Source: Pontibacterium sinense (GTDB taxonomy: Bacteria > Pseudomonadota > Gammaproteobacteria > Pseudomonadales > Balneatricaceae). Taken from it: 64,000 bases of DNA. Made by a program: the position numbers and the translations under genes. Of this stretch, positions 53,873-62,210 are shown one piece after another; position 1 is the stretch's first letter; the number at the start of each line of letters is the position of its first letter. The notes under the pieces were generated by a model. It had not been told where the DNA came from and ran no database searches. It worked only from the letters and a program-made list of their open reading frames with translations. Where the stretch lies: the NCBI RefSeq assembly GCF_015209595.1, contig NZ_JADEYS010000010.1:62001-126000 (forward strand), read 5' to 3'.

Positions 53873-54757
53873 ATGGAGTTGCAGCAGCTACGTCTGTTTC
53901 TGGCGGCGGCCGAATCAGAGAGCTTTACCCGTGGGGCAGAGCGCGCATTTGTGTCACAACCCGCGCTGTCTGTATCTATTTCCAAACTGGAAGCCGAGGT
54001 CGGTGTAAAGCTGTTTACCCGCAACAAACGCAATGTGGTGCTTACACCCGCAGGCCGTAAGTTGCTACAACGGGCAAAGCTAATTGTGGGAGAGTGCGCC
54101 AGAGCCAAAGATGAGCTGAAGCAGCATGATGTGCAGCGCAGGCTTCGATTGGGCGTGATTAATACCCTATCTATTACCCATGTCGCGCGATTGATTGAGC
54201 AATATCGTCGGGAGCATCCAGACCTGAAACTGGATGTGGTTGATTCCAGCGCAGCAGAGATGCACAAGCTGGAAAGTGATAACCGGGTTGATCTGGTCCT
54301 GACCCTGTTGCAGAGTAATCCACAGGCCAGCAGACGCTTTAACTGCTCAAAAGAGATCTTCGCTGAACCCTACGTGGTGGCCATGTCGCGCAACCATCAC
54401 CTGAGCCGATCCCCGTCGATCAGCATTAACGACTTGGATAAAGAACCCTTTATTGGCCGCAGCCACTGTGAGCACCGCAAGGTCATGGAGGGGTTGTTGA
54501 AACAGCACAACATACGTCTGAATATGGCCTATATCACCAATCAGGACGACCGCGCCTTAGCACTGGTGGAAGCTGATGTGGGCATTGCCATTGTGCCCGA
54601 GCACTATGCGACATCCCGCATTACAACACTGCCGCTCGTCGAAGACCTCAGCCAACGCTCCATCGGTTTTGAATGGGGCGAGAGCGAAAACCTGAACGAG
54701 ATCACCCAGTTTGTCGATTTTGCCAGCACGGCATCCTGGACCTATGCGGATGTTTAA
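53873..54757 (+). CDS. LysR-family transcriptional regulator
   Basis: A 294-residue LTTR (MELQQLRLFLAAAESESFTRGAERAFVSQPALSVSISKLE) with effector domain. Start 53873 gives the standard MELQQLRLF; seven codons upstream are also open. Divergent from the SDR/isomerase pair, 103 bp apart, which it probably controls. Confidence 0.9.
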   Translation: MELQQLRLFLAAAESESFTRGAERAFVSQPALSVSISKLEAEVGVKLFTRNKRNVVLTPAGRKLLQRAKLIVGECARAKDELKQHDVQRRLRLGVINTLSITHVARLIEQYRREHPDLKLDVVDSSAAEMHKLESDNRVDLVLTLLQSNPQASRRFNCSKEIFAEPYVVAMSRNHHLSRSPSISINDLDKEPFIGRSHCEHRKVMEGLLKQHNIRLNMAYITNQDDRALALVEADVGIAIVPEHYATSRITTLPLVEDLSQRSIGFEWGESENLNEITQFVDFASTASWTYADV

Positions 54758-55236
54758 TTGCCACTCCACATGAGAATCAATGTGCCTGAAGTCTGAGGTG
54801 TATCAGGTGCATTGATTCGCCCTCTGGCTCTCAAGCCGTGACCAATATATAGTGTCCTGAGGTGGGTAATAGGAGTACCCGTATCGTAATCCGTAGTCAG
54901 AATAGGCCGACGCAGTTCGGGCAATACAGACGGATAAATCAGGATGATTGACCTCTATTCTATCTTTCCTTTCTGATCGTCTTTGTTGTTCTTTTCTGTT
55001 TATGAACTGACCAGTTATTGATGCTTTAGCGATATGTAAACTGCGTTTTTCCACGGAGTAAATTTTTACTTTGCAAGGTCGTTAAGCTTGCAAGGGCGGT
55101 ATATTGAAATGTTATGTATTGTTAGGCGGGTATATTTAGCTGTTATGTGTGCGCCATATGAGCGGTGGCGCGTGAGTGAAAGAATTCGCGTGCTACTGGT
55201 CGCGACTTGCTACGAGAAACAACAAGGAATGAAATA
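54758..55236. other. Intergenic region at the left edge of the AT-rich island
   Basis: No supported gene in this 479-bp gap. The sequence becomes noticeably AT-richer after about 55040. It contains two direct copies of TTGCAAGG (near 55071 and 55089) and a GTTAGGCGGG stretch near 55123 that recalls integron sites, but no complete attC could be drawn. An 83-codon frame on the minus strand was judged spurious. Confidence 0.4.
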
Positions 55237-55719
55237 ATGACTGATCCATCTACAGCCATTGGTATTTTATCGTCACTATTAGGCTTAGCAAAAAGCATAA
55301 ACGATACAGTTACTGACTCGAAAACATTAGCAGCAACGATAGAGCTACAAGAGAAAATAAGAGAGCTAAATAGTGCTATTCTGCAAATGCAAGATGATCA
55401 TCAATCGCTTCTCGATGAGAAAAATTCCATCAAAGAAGAATTGTCTAATAGAATTAACTGGGATAAAACAGCATCTAAATGCAAAACCCACCAAATCTGT
55501 TCTGGCGTAACAGTGATTATTGAGAATGATGACACAAGCTCTGAAAAAGACCCTGTATATTTTTGTCCAAACTGCTTTTCTAATCAGAAGCTGTCTTTTT
55601 TGAACAAGATTAAAAAAGACTATAAGGGAACTCATTATGCGTGCGTTAACTCTATATGTGCGCAAGTCTTTACTGATCATGATTGTAAAGTACCATTCAA
55701 AGGTGCTAGTTACGGTTGA
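55237..55719 (+). CDS. Hypothetical protein with coiled coil and zinc-ribbon-like C-terminus
   Basis: A 160-residue protein of unknown function. N-terminal hydrophobic stretch (STAIGILSSLLGLAKSIND), then a coiled coil (about 30-72), then a Cys-rich domain with CPNC at 110-113, Cys136 and Cys141, probably a zinc ribbon. AAGGA precedes ATG 55237 by a suitable distance. Base use is AT-richer than the flanking core genes. Proteins with this coiled coil plus CPNCF layout occur sporadically in accessory regions. No function is proposed. Confidence 0.6.
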   Translation: MTDPSTAIGILSSLLGLAKSINDTVTDSKTLAATIELQEKIRELNSAILQMQDDHQSLLDEKNSIKEELSNRINWDKTASKCKTHQICSGVTVIIENDDTSSEKDPVYFCPNCFSNQKLSFLNKIKKDYKGTHYACVNSICAQVFTDHDCKVPFKGASYG

Positions 55720-55803
55720 AAACATAACAAAAGTCGTCAGCGGAATAGTGTAGTTTCCCCGGTTTAGCTAGCCTGTCACTTTTATCCATAGGCATAGAAT
55801 TAA

Positions 55804-56364
55804 ATGAAACTGAGTGATATAACTAGAACAGAAGTATTTTTTACCGGCTCATTGTATCGAGCATGTGAAAATGAAAATAGCGGTATAGAAAAACTTCTTA
55901 AAGATAAGCTTGGCATTGGCGGGACTGTTGAGATCATTGATAGCAGCTTTGAGGTTTGTCTTTTCAGGGATTTTTCGATGGCATACTCACTGGAAAGAGA
56001 GAATAAGTCTTTCGAGAAGCAGACATTTGATAATGTTTTTGTTTTATCTGATGGTTCAATAGTGCTCGTAGAGGCAAAGGCGCATCAAGGTTTTGATCCA
56101 AAGCAGATACAGCAAATGAAAAAAGCTGCTGAAAAAATTGTTGCGAGTGATATTCCCTTCAATAAAGTCTATTTGGTTGGTTTGTGCTCGTCAGAATATA
56201 CGCCAAAACTGAGTACAATTGCTAGCTTCGATGCTGTGATTACTTGGAAAGAAATATCGAGCTGTTTCAACGATGAGAAGCACACATTTATGCGTGCAGA
56301 TTCAATTTATAATGATCGGGTAGCTAAAAAGAAGCGGCAAAGGGCCGCTTCGAGTCACATTTAA
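55804..56364 (+). CDS. PD-(D/E)XK nuclease-like hypothetical protein
   Basis: A 186-residue protein with a possible PD-(D/E)XK nuclease core: Asp76 in FDNVFVL, then after 13 residues Glu90-Ala91-Lys92 (VEAK), with an upstream acidic residue (Glu71). Many restriction and defence nucleases share this core, but so do non-defence proteins. The tail is basic (VAKKKRQRAAS). AT-rich codon use, no adjacent methylase. It lies between the zinc-ribbon protein gene and the first GNAT gene. Function unknown. Confidence 0.6.
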   Translation: MKLSDITRTEVFFTGSLYRACENENSGIEKLLKDKLGIGGTVEIIDSSFEVCLFRDFSMAYSLERENKSFEKQTFDNVFVLSDGSIVLVEAKAHQGFDPKQIQQMKKAAEKIVASDIPFNKVYLVGLCSSEYTPKLSTIASFDAVITWKEISSCFNDEKHTFMRADSIYNDRVAKKKRQRAASSHI

Positions 56365-56506
56365 ATTGAGTGGTATCTCCAACTGAAGTGCCACAATAAA
56401 CCACAGTGCCAAGGCAGGGGTGCCCTCTGCGTTGAACGTTACCCACAATATATACACCTTTTATAATTAGGTTCCTTAAGCGCTGACAGTAAATCAGGCG
56501 TTACAC

Positions 56507-56641
56507 GCAATCTAACGGCCACTGGTTCTATTGTTTTAGAGATAGCTGGATCTGTTTATTTGAGGCCCTTTGATATGAAATCAGATGCACAGTCATCTGA
56601 TTTTCTGACCTCCTATTCCGGCCATCCGAAGAGCAGCCAAT
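56507..56641 (+). repeat. 135-bp leader upstream of GNAT gene, copy 1
   Basis: The 135 bp directly before the GNAT start are repeated without indels before the second GNAT gene (58468-58602). It includes the hairpin AAATCAGATG-CACAGT-CATCTGATTT (56578-56603), followed by TTTTCTGACC, and the shared ribosome site (GAAGAGCAGCCAA). Such a long conserved leader argues for recent duplication or a conserved regulatory RNA. Confidence 0.88.
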
Positions 56642-57154
56642 ATGATCCGTCCAGTTACACTACAAGACCTACCTGTCATCGCCCGCATTCACGCTGAAGG
56701 TTGGTATAACGCCTATGGTGCTTTGTTACCGAAGCCTATTCTGGGCGCAACAACGCCCGATTCGATGCTGGAGAAGTGGCAGGGTTGGTTTGTCTCTGAT
56801 GATATTTATGTGTTGGTAGAGGATGATGAGATTGTTGGTTTTTACCACACCTGCCAGCCACGCAATATCCAGAATCCGCCCTCAGGGTTTGGTAAGCTGT
56901 ACCATCTGTATCTGTCGCCATCCAGCAATGGTAAAGGGGCGGGGCATAGGTTGTTTACGCACGCTATTGATCACCTGAAGTCCAAAGGCGATAAGGGGAT
57001 GTTGTTGTGGACGCTGGATGGTAACGGTCCGGCGAAGGCGTTTTATGAACGTAATGGGATGTCGATGGACGGTGGCCGACTCGATGATCCTGAATGGTTG
57101 GAAGGTCAAAAAGGTGTCAGGCATAATTATTTTCGTATCGGGTTAGGATTGTAG
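56642..57154 (+). CDS. GNAT-family N-acetyltransferase, copy 1
   Basis: A 170-residue GNAT-fold acetyltransferase (MIRPVTLQDLPVIARIHAEGWYNAYGALLP; acetyl-CoA binding region LSPSSNGKGAGHRLFTHAIDHLK; C-terminal GNGPAKAFYERNGM). It closely resembles the protein encoded at 58603-59106, with nearly the same N-terminal ~140 residues but a diverged tail. Substrate unknown; some relatives modify amino groups on antibiotics, polyamines or proteins. Confidence 0.88.
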   Translation: MIRPVTLQDLPVIARIHAEGWYNAYGALLPKPILGATTPDSMLEKWQGWFVSDDIYVLVEDDEIVGFYHTCQPRNIQNPPSGFGKLYHLYLSPSSNGKGAGHRLFTHAIDHLKSKGDKGMLLWTLDGNGPAKAFYERNGMSMDGGRLDDPEWLEGQKGVRHNYFRIGLGL

Positions 57155-57176
57155 AGTCTATTCAGCTCTTTTCTTT

Positions 57177-57252
57177 TAGCTTCGACCTTATCGACTATAG
57201 AAACGCTGACCTCGTAGCTTCGATCTTATCGACCATAGAATCGGCGACGTCG
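57177..57252. repeat. Imperfect 38-bp tandem repeat
   Basis: TAGCTTCGACCTTATCGACT and its continuation (57177-57214) are repeated as TAGCTTCGATCTTATCGACC and continuation (57215-57252), about 31 of 38 positions the same. The repeat overlaps the 3' end of the small minus-strand gene and, not being a multiple of three, would shift its frame. Confidence 0.75.
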
Positions 57253-57461
57253 GCCAAAGCGGATAGCTGCTGGATTTTTTCATCTTGGGACAGGTAGCAA
57301 TCATTTTTCCATAAAGTTTGACCGTACGCCGATATGCTCAATACACCATATCTATTCGTGCGAATGTAATAAGTCGCAGTCTCTATTGCTTCGCCAGCAG
57401 CACTGTATCCCTCTTCGTGCCGTTCTCCATAACGGGTCACCACCATTATTACTCTGTCCAT
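57195..57461 (-). CDS. Hypothetical small protein (possibly 3' truncated)
   Basis: An 88-residue frame on the minus strand starting MDRVIMVVTRYGERHEEGYSAAGEAIETATYYIRTN. The repeated 38 bp at its 3' end shifts the frame and places the stop after SAFL; without the duplication the tail would continue as an EAKRKE-type segment. No family recognised. The start at 57461 is an ATG with weak support. It is AT-rich like the island. Confidence 0.45.
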   Translation of the reverse strand: MDRVIMVVTRYGERHEEGYSAAGEAIETATYYIRTNRYGVLSISAYGQTLWKNDCYLSQDEKIQQLSALADVADSMVDKIEATRSAFL

Positions 57462-57516
57462 AATTTCACCTCTGGCTGATCAAATGAAAAACTTTCAAGC
57501 ACCATTGTTCTCTGAA

Positions 57517-58332
57517 TTAACCTAATATTAGAGGGCTTGCATAATTTTTAAAACAATCCTTATTGGGACGTGATATGTCAAATAGGTGAGTATTGTTTTC
57601 AATGATTTCATTCGTTTGTTTTTTATTTATTGCGTCCAGGCAAGGAAGGTTTTTATTATAGCTGGATAGCTCTGAAAGTAACTCGGAGGCTACTGAGAAA
57701 TCAGCTATATGTGCTGTATTGAAATAGTTTTCTTGATTTCTTGAAATGGTAGTATCAGTCTCTGAAGTAGTCACAAAGGCAACTTTTTTTACATTCCAAT
57801 CAATGCAAATTCCGATGAGTCTTTTGGGGTTTTCTATACAGATTATTTTTTCGTTTTCTTGCTTTCTACACGTTATGATTTCAGTTCTCTCTCCGTTATT
57901 TAGTAATACTAGATTTGAACTGTCATCTTTTGTTTTAGCGGTGAGTTGTATGTCATATCCAGTGTCTAAATAGATATGTTTTACTGAATTTTCAACTTCC
58001 CCCCAGGGCATAGTGAGCATATTTGATGTGTTGTTATCAAAATAGGCTCTGGTTTCGACAAGGGCGGGGTTGTCAGGTTTAAAATCCAGGTCTCTTAGGT
58101 ATGTCTGTTTGAACGTTTCGATGGGACGTACATGTTTGTCTGAAAACTCTTTTACCGCCCTAACACCTTTCCATCCACATAGTGGACACATAGCAAAATA
58201 ATACGATGATTTTCCAGTTCCGTATGCATCCCAAAGAATTTTGCTATCACACCATATGCAATAAGGATCAGTGTGTGCAGTGCCACAGGCAGCTGAATGC
58301 TTAGAGTGCCATATAAGAATGCTTTCTTTCAT
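57517..58332 (-). CDS. Hypothetical protein with N-terminal zinc-ribbon cysteines
   Basis: A 271-residue protein of unknown function. Two CxxC pairs (CIWC at 25-28, CPLC at 49-52) suggest a zinc ribbon in the first 60 residues. The middle contains DFKPDNPALVETRAYF and the rest is Asn/Lys/Glu rich and unremarkable. Strongly AT-rich codon use compared with the surrounding core genes, which suggests horizontal acquisition. Together with the PD-(D/E)XK-like gene nearby it hints at a defence or mobile context, but no named system was recognised. Confidence 0.55.
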   Translation of the reverse strand: MKESILIWHSKHSAACGTAHTDPYCIWCDSKILWDAYGTGKSSYYFAMCPLCGWKGVRAVKEFSDKHVRPIETFKQTYLRDLDFKPDNPALVETRAYFDNNTSNMLTMPWGEVENSVKHIYLDTGYDIQLTAKTKDDSSNLVLLNNGERTEIITCRKQENEKIICIENPKRLIGICIDWNVKKVAFVTTSETDTTISRNQENYFNTAHIADFSVASELLSELSSYNKNLPCLDAINKKQTNEIIENNTHLFDISRPNKDCFKNYASPLILG

Positions 58333-58467
58333 TTGTATATGTCCCTTTGTATCCGTTGGCTGCGTTCATTAGGGATGGTGCGGCTAACTCCAAAACTTGT
58401 CTAGTCTCTTCCCATGTTATGCGGGCTTTAGTGTAGCCTAAAAGACTTGTTCGCAAGCCCCCCATGA

Positions 58468-58602
58468 GCAATTTAACGCATATTGGTTCTATTACTTTAG
58501 GGAACGCTGGACCTTTTTATTCGAGGCCTATTGATGTGAAATCAGATACACAGTCATCTGATTTCCTGACCTCGTATTCCGGCCATCCGAAGAGCAGCCA
58601 AC
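58468..58602 (+). repeat. 135-bp leader upstream of GNAT gene, copy 2
   Basis: Counterpart of the leader at 56507-56641, same length and no gaps, offset 1961 bp. The hairpin is retained with one changed pair (AAATCAGAT / ATCTGATTT, 58539-58564). The rest of the 58333-58467 gap shows nothing recognisable. Confidence 0.88.
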
Positions 58603-59106
58603 ATGATCCGTTCAGCTAACCTACAAGACCTACCTATCATCGCCCGTATTCACGCCCAAGGCTGGCATAACGCTTATGGCGCTTTGTTACCCAAACCTAT
58701 TCTGGATGCGACAACGCCAGAGTCGATGCTGGAAAAGTGGCAGGTCTGGTTTGTCTCTGACGATATTCATGTGTTGGTAGAAGATGATGAGATTGTCGGT
58801 TTTAACCACACCTGCCAGCCACGTGATATCCAGTCTCCGCCCGCAGAATTTGGTGAGCTGTACCACTTGTATCTATCACCGTCCTGTATTGGCAAAGGCG
58901 CGGGGCATAGGTTGTTTGCGCACGCTATCGATCACCTGAAGTCCAATGGGCATACAGGGATGTTGTTGTGGACGTTGGATGGTAACGGTCCGGCGCAGGC
59001 ATTTTATGTACGTCATGGGATGTTGTTGGACGGTTGCCGACGTGATGACCCTGAATGGTTGGGGCCTGATGTGTATGAAGTGCGTTACTGCCTGCCGTTT
59101 GCCTGA
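58603..59106 (+). CDS. GNAT-family N-acetyltransferase, copy 2
   Basis: A 167-residue GNAT protein, paralogue of the one at 56642-57154 (MIRSANLQDLPIIARIHAQGWHNAYGALLP; LSPSCIGKGAGHRLFAHAIDHLK). The C-terminal ~25 residues differ (RRDDPEWLGPDVYEVRYCLPFA), so substrate range may differ. Both copies keep the acetyl-CoA loop, so both are probably active. The duplicated unit comprises leader and gene but not the sequence beyond the stop codon. Confidence 0.88.
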   Translation: MIRSANLQDLPIIARIHAQGWHNAYGALLPKPILDATTPESMLEKWQVWFVSDDIHVLVEDDEIVGFNHTCQPRDIQSPPAEFGELYHLYLSPSCIGKGAGHRLFAHAIDHLKSNGHTGMLLWTLDGNGPAQAFYVRHGMLLDGCRRDDPEWLGPDVYEVRYCLPFA

Positions 59107-59243
59107 TGCATAGCGCTGGTTGAAAAACGTTCATACGTGCGGCTTGAGAAGAACCGCGCCCTCGTTATCCGTGTATAATCGCGCCCTCAAATTATCGATT
59201 CAATTGGCACCGGATTTACGTTCCGGCTCGCCGAGGAAAAGTT

Positions 59244-60224
59244 ATGTCTCAAGTTGTAGTGTGCGCGATGTACAAATTTGTCGTGCTGGAAGATTTTGAA
59301 GCGTTGCGTGAACCGTTGCGTAACGTGATGCAGGATAACGGTGTGCGCGGTACCTTGCTGCTGGCACGCGAAGGTATTAACGGTACGGTGGCCGGTTCCC
59401 GTGAGGGGATTGATACATTGCTGGCATGGTTGCAGAGCGACTCGCGTTTGGCGGATATCGGTTACAAAGAATCCCTCGATGACAGCAATCCGTTCCTGCG
59501 TACCAAGGTGAAGCTGAAGAAAGAGATTGTGACCATGGGCGTTGAGGGTATCGACCCTAAGCGTGTAGTGGGTACTTACGTCAAACCCAAGGACTGGAAT
59601 GCGCTGATCTCCGATCCGGATGTGGTGCTGGTTGATACCCGTAACGACTATGAAGTTCAGGTGGGTACTTTTAAGGGTGCGATCAACCCTGAAACGGATA
59701 CCTTCCGTGAGTTTCCGCAGTACGTTAAAGAGAATCTGGACCCGGAAAAAAACCGCAAGGTGGCGATGTTCTGTACCGGTGGTATCCGTTGTGAAAAATC
59801 CACGGCGTATCTGAAAGAGCAGGGGTTTGATGAGGTATACCATCTGGAAGGTGGCATCTTAAAATATCTTGAGGAAGTTCCTGAAGATAATACGATGTGG
59901 GAAGGTGAGTGCTTTGTTTTTGATAACCGCATCACCGTCAACCATCAGCTCGAAAAAGGCAGTTATGATCAGTGCCACGCCTGTCGTTTACCGCTGACCG
60001 CTGAAGATATGCAGCACGAGAAATATGTGTTGGGTGTGAGTTGCCCGCACTGTTTTGACGACCTGAGTGAAGAGCAGCGTCAGCGTTTTGAACAGCGTCA
60101 GTTGCAGATTAAGCTGGCTGAAAAACGCGGTGAAGCTCACTTGGGTGCTGAGGTGGTGGACACTATCGCTAAACACCGCGAACTGAAGCAGAAAAAGCGC
60201 GAAAGTCAGCAAGAGAAAAGCTGA
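59244..60224 (+). CDS. trhO: tRNA uridine(34) hydroxylase TrhO (YceA)
   Basis: A 326-residue rhodanese-related enzyme that introduces the 5-hydroxyl group on U34 of certain tRNAs. It has an N-terminal domain ([25 protein letters not shown]), a rhodanese domain with active Cys177 in [11 protein letters not shown], and a C-terminal cysteine-bearing region ([16 protein letters not shown]) followed by a Lys/Arg/Glu-rich tail. A TATAAT -10 hexamer lies at 59174-59179. A strong bidirectional terminator follows. Housekeeping gene flanking the island. Confidence 0.95.
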   Translation: MSQVVVCAMYKFVVLEDFEALREPLRNVMQDNGVRGTLLLAREGINGTVAGSREGIDTLLAWLQSDSRLADIGYKESLDDSNPFLRTKVKLKKEIVTMGVEGIDPKRVVGTYVKPKDWNALISDPDVVLVDTRNDYEVQVGTFKGAINPETDTFREFPQYVKENLDPEKNRKVAMFCTGGIRCEKSTAYLKEQGFDEVYHLEGGILKYLEEVPEDNTMWEGECFVFDNRITVNHQLEKGSYDQCHACRLPLTAEDMQHEKYVLGVSCPHCFDDLSEEQRQRFEQRQLQIKLAEKRGEAHLGAEVVDTIAKHRELKQKKRESQQEKS

Positions 60225-60258
60225 TTTAGCAGACTAGACTGATTAGGTTAGATTAGAT

Positions 60259-60296
60259 AAAAACGCCCGACCCGTGAAAACAGGTCGGGCGTTTTT
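60259..60296. terminator. Bidirectional terminator between trhO and the Aap operon
   Basis: A perfect 14-bp stem, AAAAACGCCCGACC and GGTCGGGCGTTTTT, with a ten-base loop, with T runs for both strands. It ends trhO on the plus strand and the amino-acid ABC operon on the minus strand. Confidence 0.95.
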
Positions 60297-60319
60297 GTGT
60301 GTGTCGGTCTGATCCGGTA

Positions 60320-61081
60320 TTAGTGGTTTAGAATCTGACTTAGGAACAACTGGGTACGCTCATGTTCCGGATGATTGAAGAACGTTTCCGGCTCATTTTC
60401 TTCGACGATCTGCCCGGCATCCATAAAGATAACCCGGTCGGCCACGGTTTTGGCAAAGCCCATCTCGTGTGTCACGCAGAGCATGGTCATCCCTTCCTGT
60501 GCCAGTTCGATCATTACGTCCAGTACCTCTTTGATCATCTCGGGATCAAGGGCCGAGGTAGGTTCATCGAACAGCATCACATCGGGATTCATACACAGGG
60601 AACGGGCGATGGCGACACGCTGTTGCTGGCCGCCAGAGAGCTGGCCGGGAAATTTCAGCGCCTGCTCAGGAATCTTGACGCGCTCCAGGTATTTCATGGC
60701 GGTAGCTTCGGCTTCCTTACGCGGCACTTTCTTCACCCAGATCGGTGCCAGTACACAGTTCTCCAGTACCGTGAGGTGGGGGAACAGGTTGAAGTGCTGG
60801 AATACCATACCCACGTCTTTACGGATCGCCTCGATCTTTTTCACGTCTTCAACCAGCGGTACACCGTTCACAATGATCTCGCCCTGCTGGTGTTCTTCCA
60901 ACCGGTTAATACAGCGGATCATGGTGGATTTACCGGAACCGGATGGGCCGCAGATTACGATACGTTCCCCTTTTTGTACCTGAAGGTTGATGTTTTTCAG
61001 GACGTGGAACTCACCGTACCACTTGTTCAGATCACGGATCTCAATGGCCAGCTGATCTTCTTGTTTTTGTACTTCGCTCAT
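60320..61081 (-). CDS. aapP: AapP, general L-amino-acid ABC transporter ATP-binding protein
   Basis: A 253-residue ATPase of the polar amino acid ABC uptake family: Walker A (GPSGSGKST), Q-loop ([14 protein letters not shown]), signature ([15 protein letters not shown]), Walker B ([14 protein letters not shown]), H-loop (CVTHEMGFA). ATG 61081 follows GGAG; a TTG five codons upstream is open. It is the last gene of a jQMP-ordered minus-strand operon, 18 bp after the second permease gene. Confidence 0.94.
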   Translation of the reverse strand: MSEVQKQEDQLAIEIRDLNKWYGEFHVLKNINLQVQKGERIVICGPSGSGKSTMIRCINRLEEHQQGEIIVNGVPLVEDVKKIEAIRKDVGMVFQHFNLFPHLTVLENCVLAPIWVKKVPRKEAEATAMKYLERVKIPEQALKFPGQLSGGQQQRVAIARSLCMNPDVMLFDEPTSALDPEMIKEVLDVMIELAQEGMTMLCVTHEMGFAKTVADRVIFMDAGQIVEENEPETFFNHPEHERTQLFLSQILNH

Positions 61082-61099
61082 GTGTTTACTCTCCAAAGA

Positions 61100-62200
61100 T
61101 CAGGCACGGTTACTGTGGCCGGTGTGCAGACGTTTTTCCAAATGCATGCTGTAACGGGACATACCAAAACAGAATACCCAGAACACTAAGGCAACAAAGA
61201 CATAACCCTCCGTTGAGAAACCGATCCAGTTGGGATCGTTGGCGGAGGCTTGCATGATCGCCAGCAGGTCGAACAGCCCGATAATCAGCACCAGACTGGT
61301 GTCTTTAAACAGCGCGATAAAGGTGTTTACGATACCCGGAATCATCAGCTTCAGTGCCTGTGGCAGGATGATCATGATCATCTTCTGCCAGTAGCCTAAA
61401 CCCAATGCATCGGCGGCTTCATACTGTCCTTTGGGGATCGCCTGTAAACCACCGCGCACCACCTCGGCCATGTACGCCGACTGGAACAGGGTGATACCGA
61501 TCAGTGCTCTGAGCAGTTTGTCGAAGGTCATGCCTTCAGGGAAGAACAGGGGCAGCATCACCGAGGCCATAAAGAGCACGGTGATCAGCGGTACGCCACG
61601 CCAGATCTCGATATAGACCACGGACAGGGATCGTACGATGGGCATATCCGACTGTCGGCCCAAGGCGAGCAACACGCCAAACGGCAGGGCGGCGACAATA
61701 CCCACCACCGCCAGTACCAACGTCAGACTTAAGCCACCCCATTTATGGGTTTCGACAGTTTCGAGGCCGAAGTAGCCGCCGCTGAGCAGAATGAAGGCGA
61801 TGATCGGGAAAATGACGAGGGTGAATGTGGCGACCCAGCCTTTACGCGGTGTGCTGGGGATGATCAGCCATGCGATCAAGGCGGCGAGGATGAAGAAGGC
61901 GGTGTCTAAACGCCAGGTTTCTGCCTCGGGATAAAAGCCGTATAAAAACTGATCAAGACGCTGGCCAATAAAAACCCAGCATGCACCATCGCTGGTGCAG
62001 TCGTTACGGGTGGTGCCGATCCAGTCGGCACTGAGCAGAGACCAGTCCAGTACCGGCCAGAGGAAGATAATACTGAAATAGCCGAGTACCAGCGTGGCGA
62101 TGGTGTTGATCGGGCCATTAAACAGATGCTTACGCATCCAGCCGACTGCGCCAATGGTGCTGGCTGGCGCGGGCAGAGTAGGTTGAGAATCGTATTTCAC
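61100..62200 (-). CDS. aapM: AapM, general L-amino-acid ABC transporter permease
   Basis: A 366-residue permease of the HisM/AapM type, with a long N-terminal membrane portion and the C-terminal BPD transmembrane core ending in the EAA-type loop (YEAADALGLGYWQKMIMIILPQALKLMIPGIVN). GTG 62200 is preceded by GGAGA; an upstream TTG at 62221 is less likely. It overlaps the stop of the aapQ gene only if the TTG start is used, otherwise the gap is 10 bp. Interacts with AapQ in the inner membrane. Confidence 0.92.
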   Translation of the reverse strand: MKYDSQPTLPAPASTIGAVGWMRKHLFNGPINTIATLVLGYFSIIFLWPVLDWSLLSADWIGTTRNDCTSDGACWVFIGQRLDQFLYGFYPEAETWRLDTAFFILAALIAWLIIPSTPRKGWVATFTLVIFPIIAFILLSGGYFGLETVETHKWGGLSLTLVLAVVGIVAALPFGVLLALGRQSDMPIVRSLSVVYIEIWRGVPLITVLFMASVMLPLFFPEGMTFDKLLRALIGITLFQSAYMAEVVRGGLQAIPKGQYEAADALGLGYWQKMIMIILPQALKLMIPGIVNTFIALFKDTSLVLIIGLFDLLAIMQASANDPNWIGFSTEGYVFVALVFWVFCFGMSRYSMHLEKRLHTGHSNRA

Positions 62201-62210
62201 GTCGGCTCTC

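Noticed and set aside
54803-55054. 83-codon minus-strand frame before the island
   Set aside because: No good start or ribosome site, composition changes along its length, no recognisable family.
55060-55150. Possible integron attC site (TTAGGCGGG-type) at the left of the island
   Set aside because: Only one GTTAGGC-like half was seen; no matching RYYYAAC end with pairing arms could be drawn, and there is no integrase in the window.
56490-56530. ATCTAAC as start of a second attC near the GNAT leader
   Set aside because: No partner half at the proper distance; it is part of the conserved GNAT leader instead.
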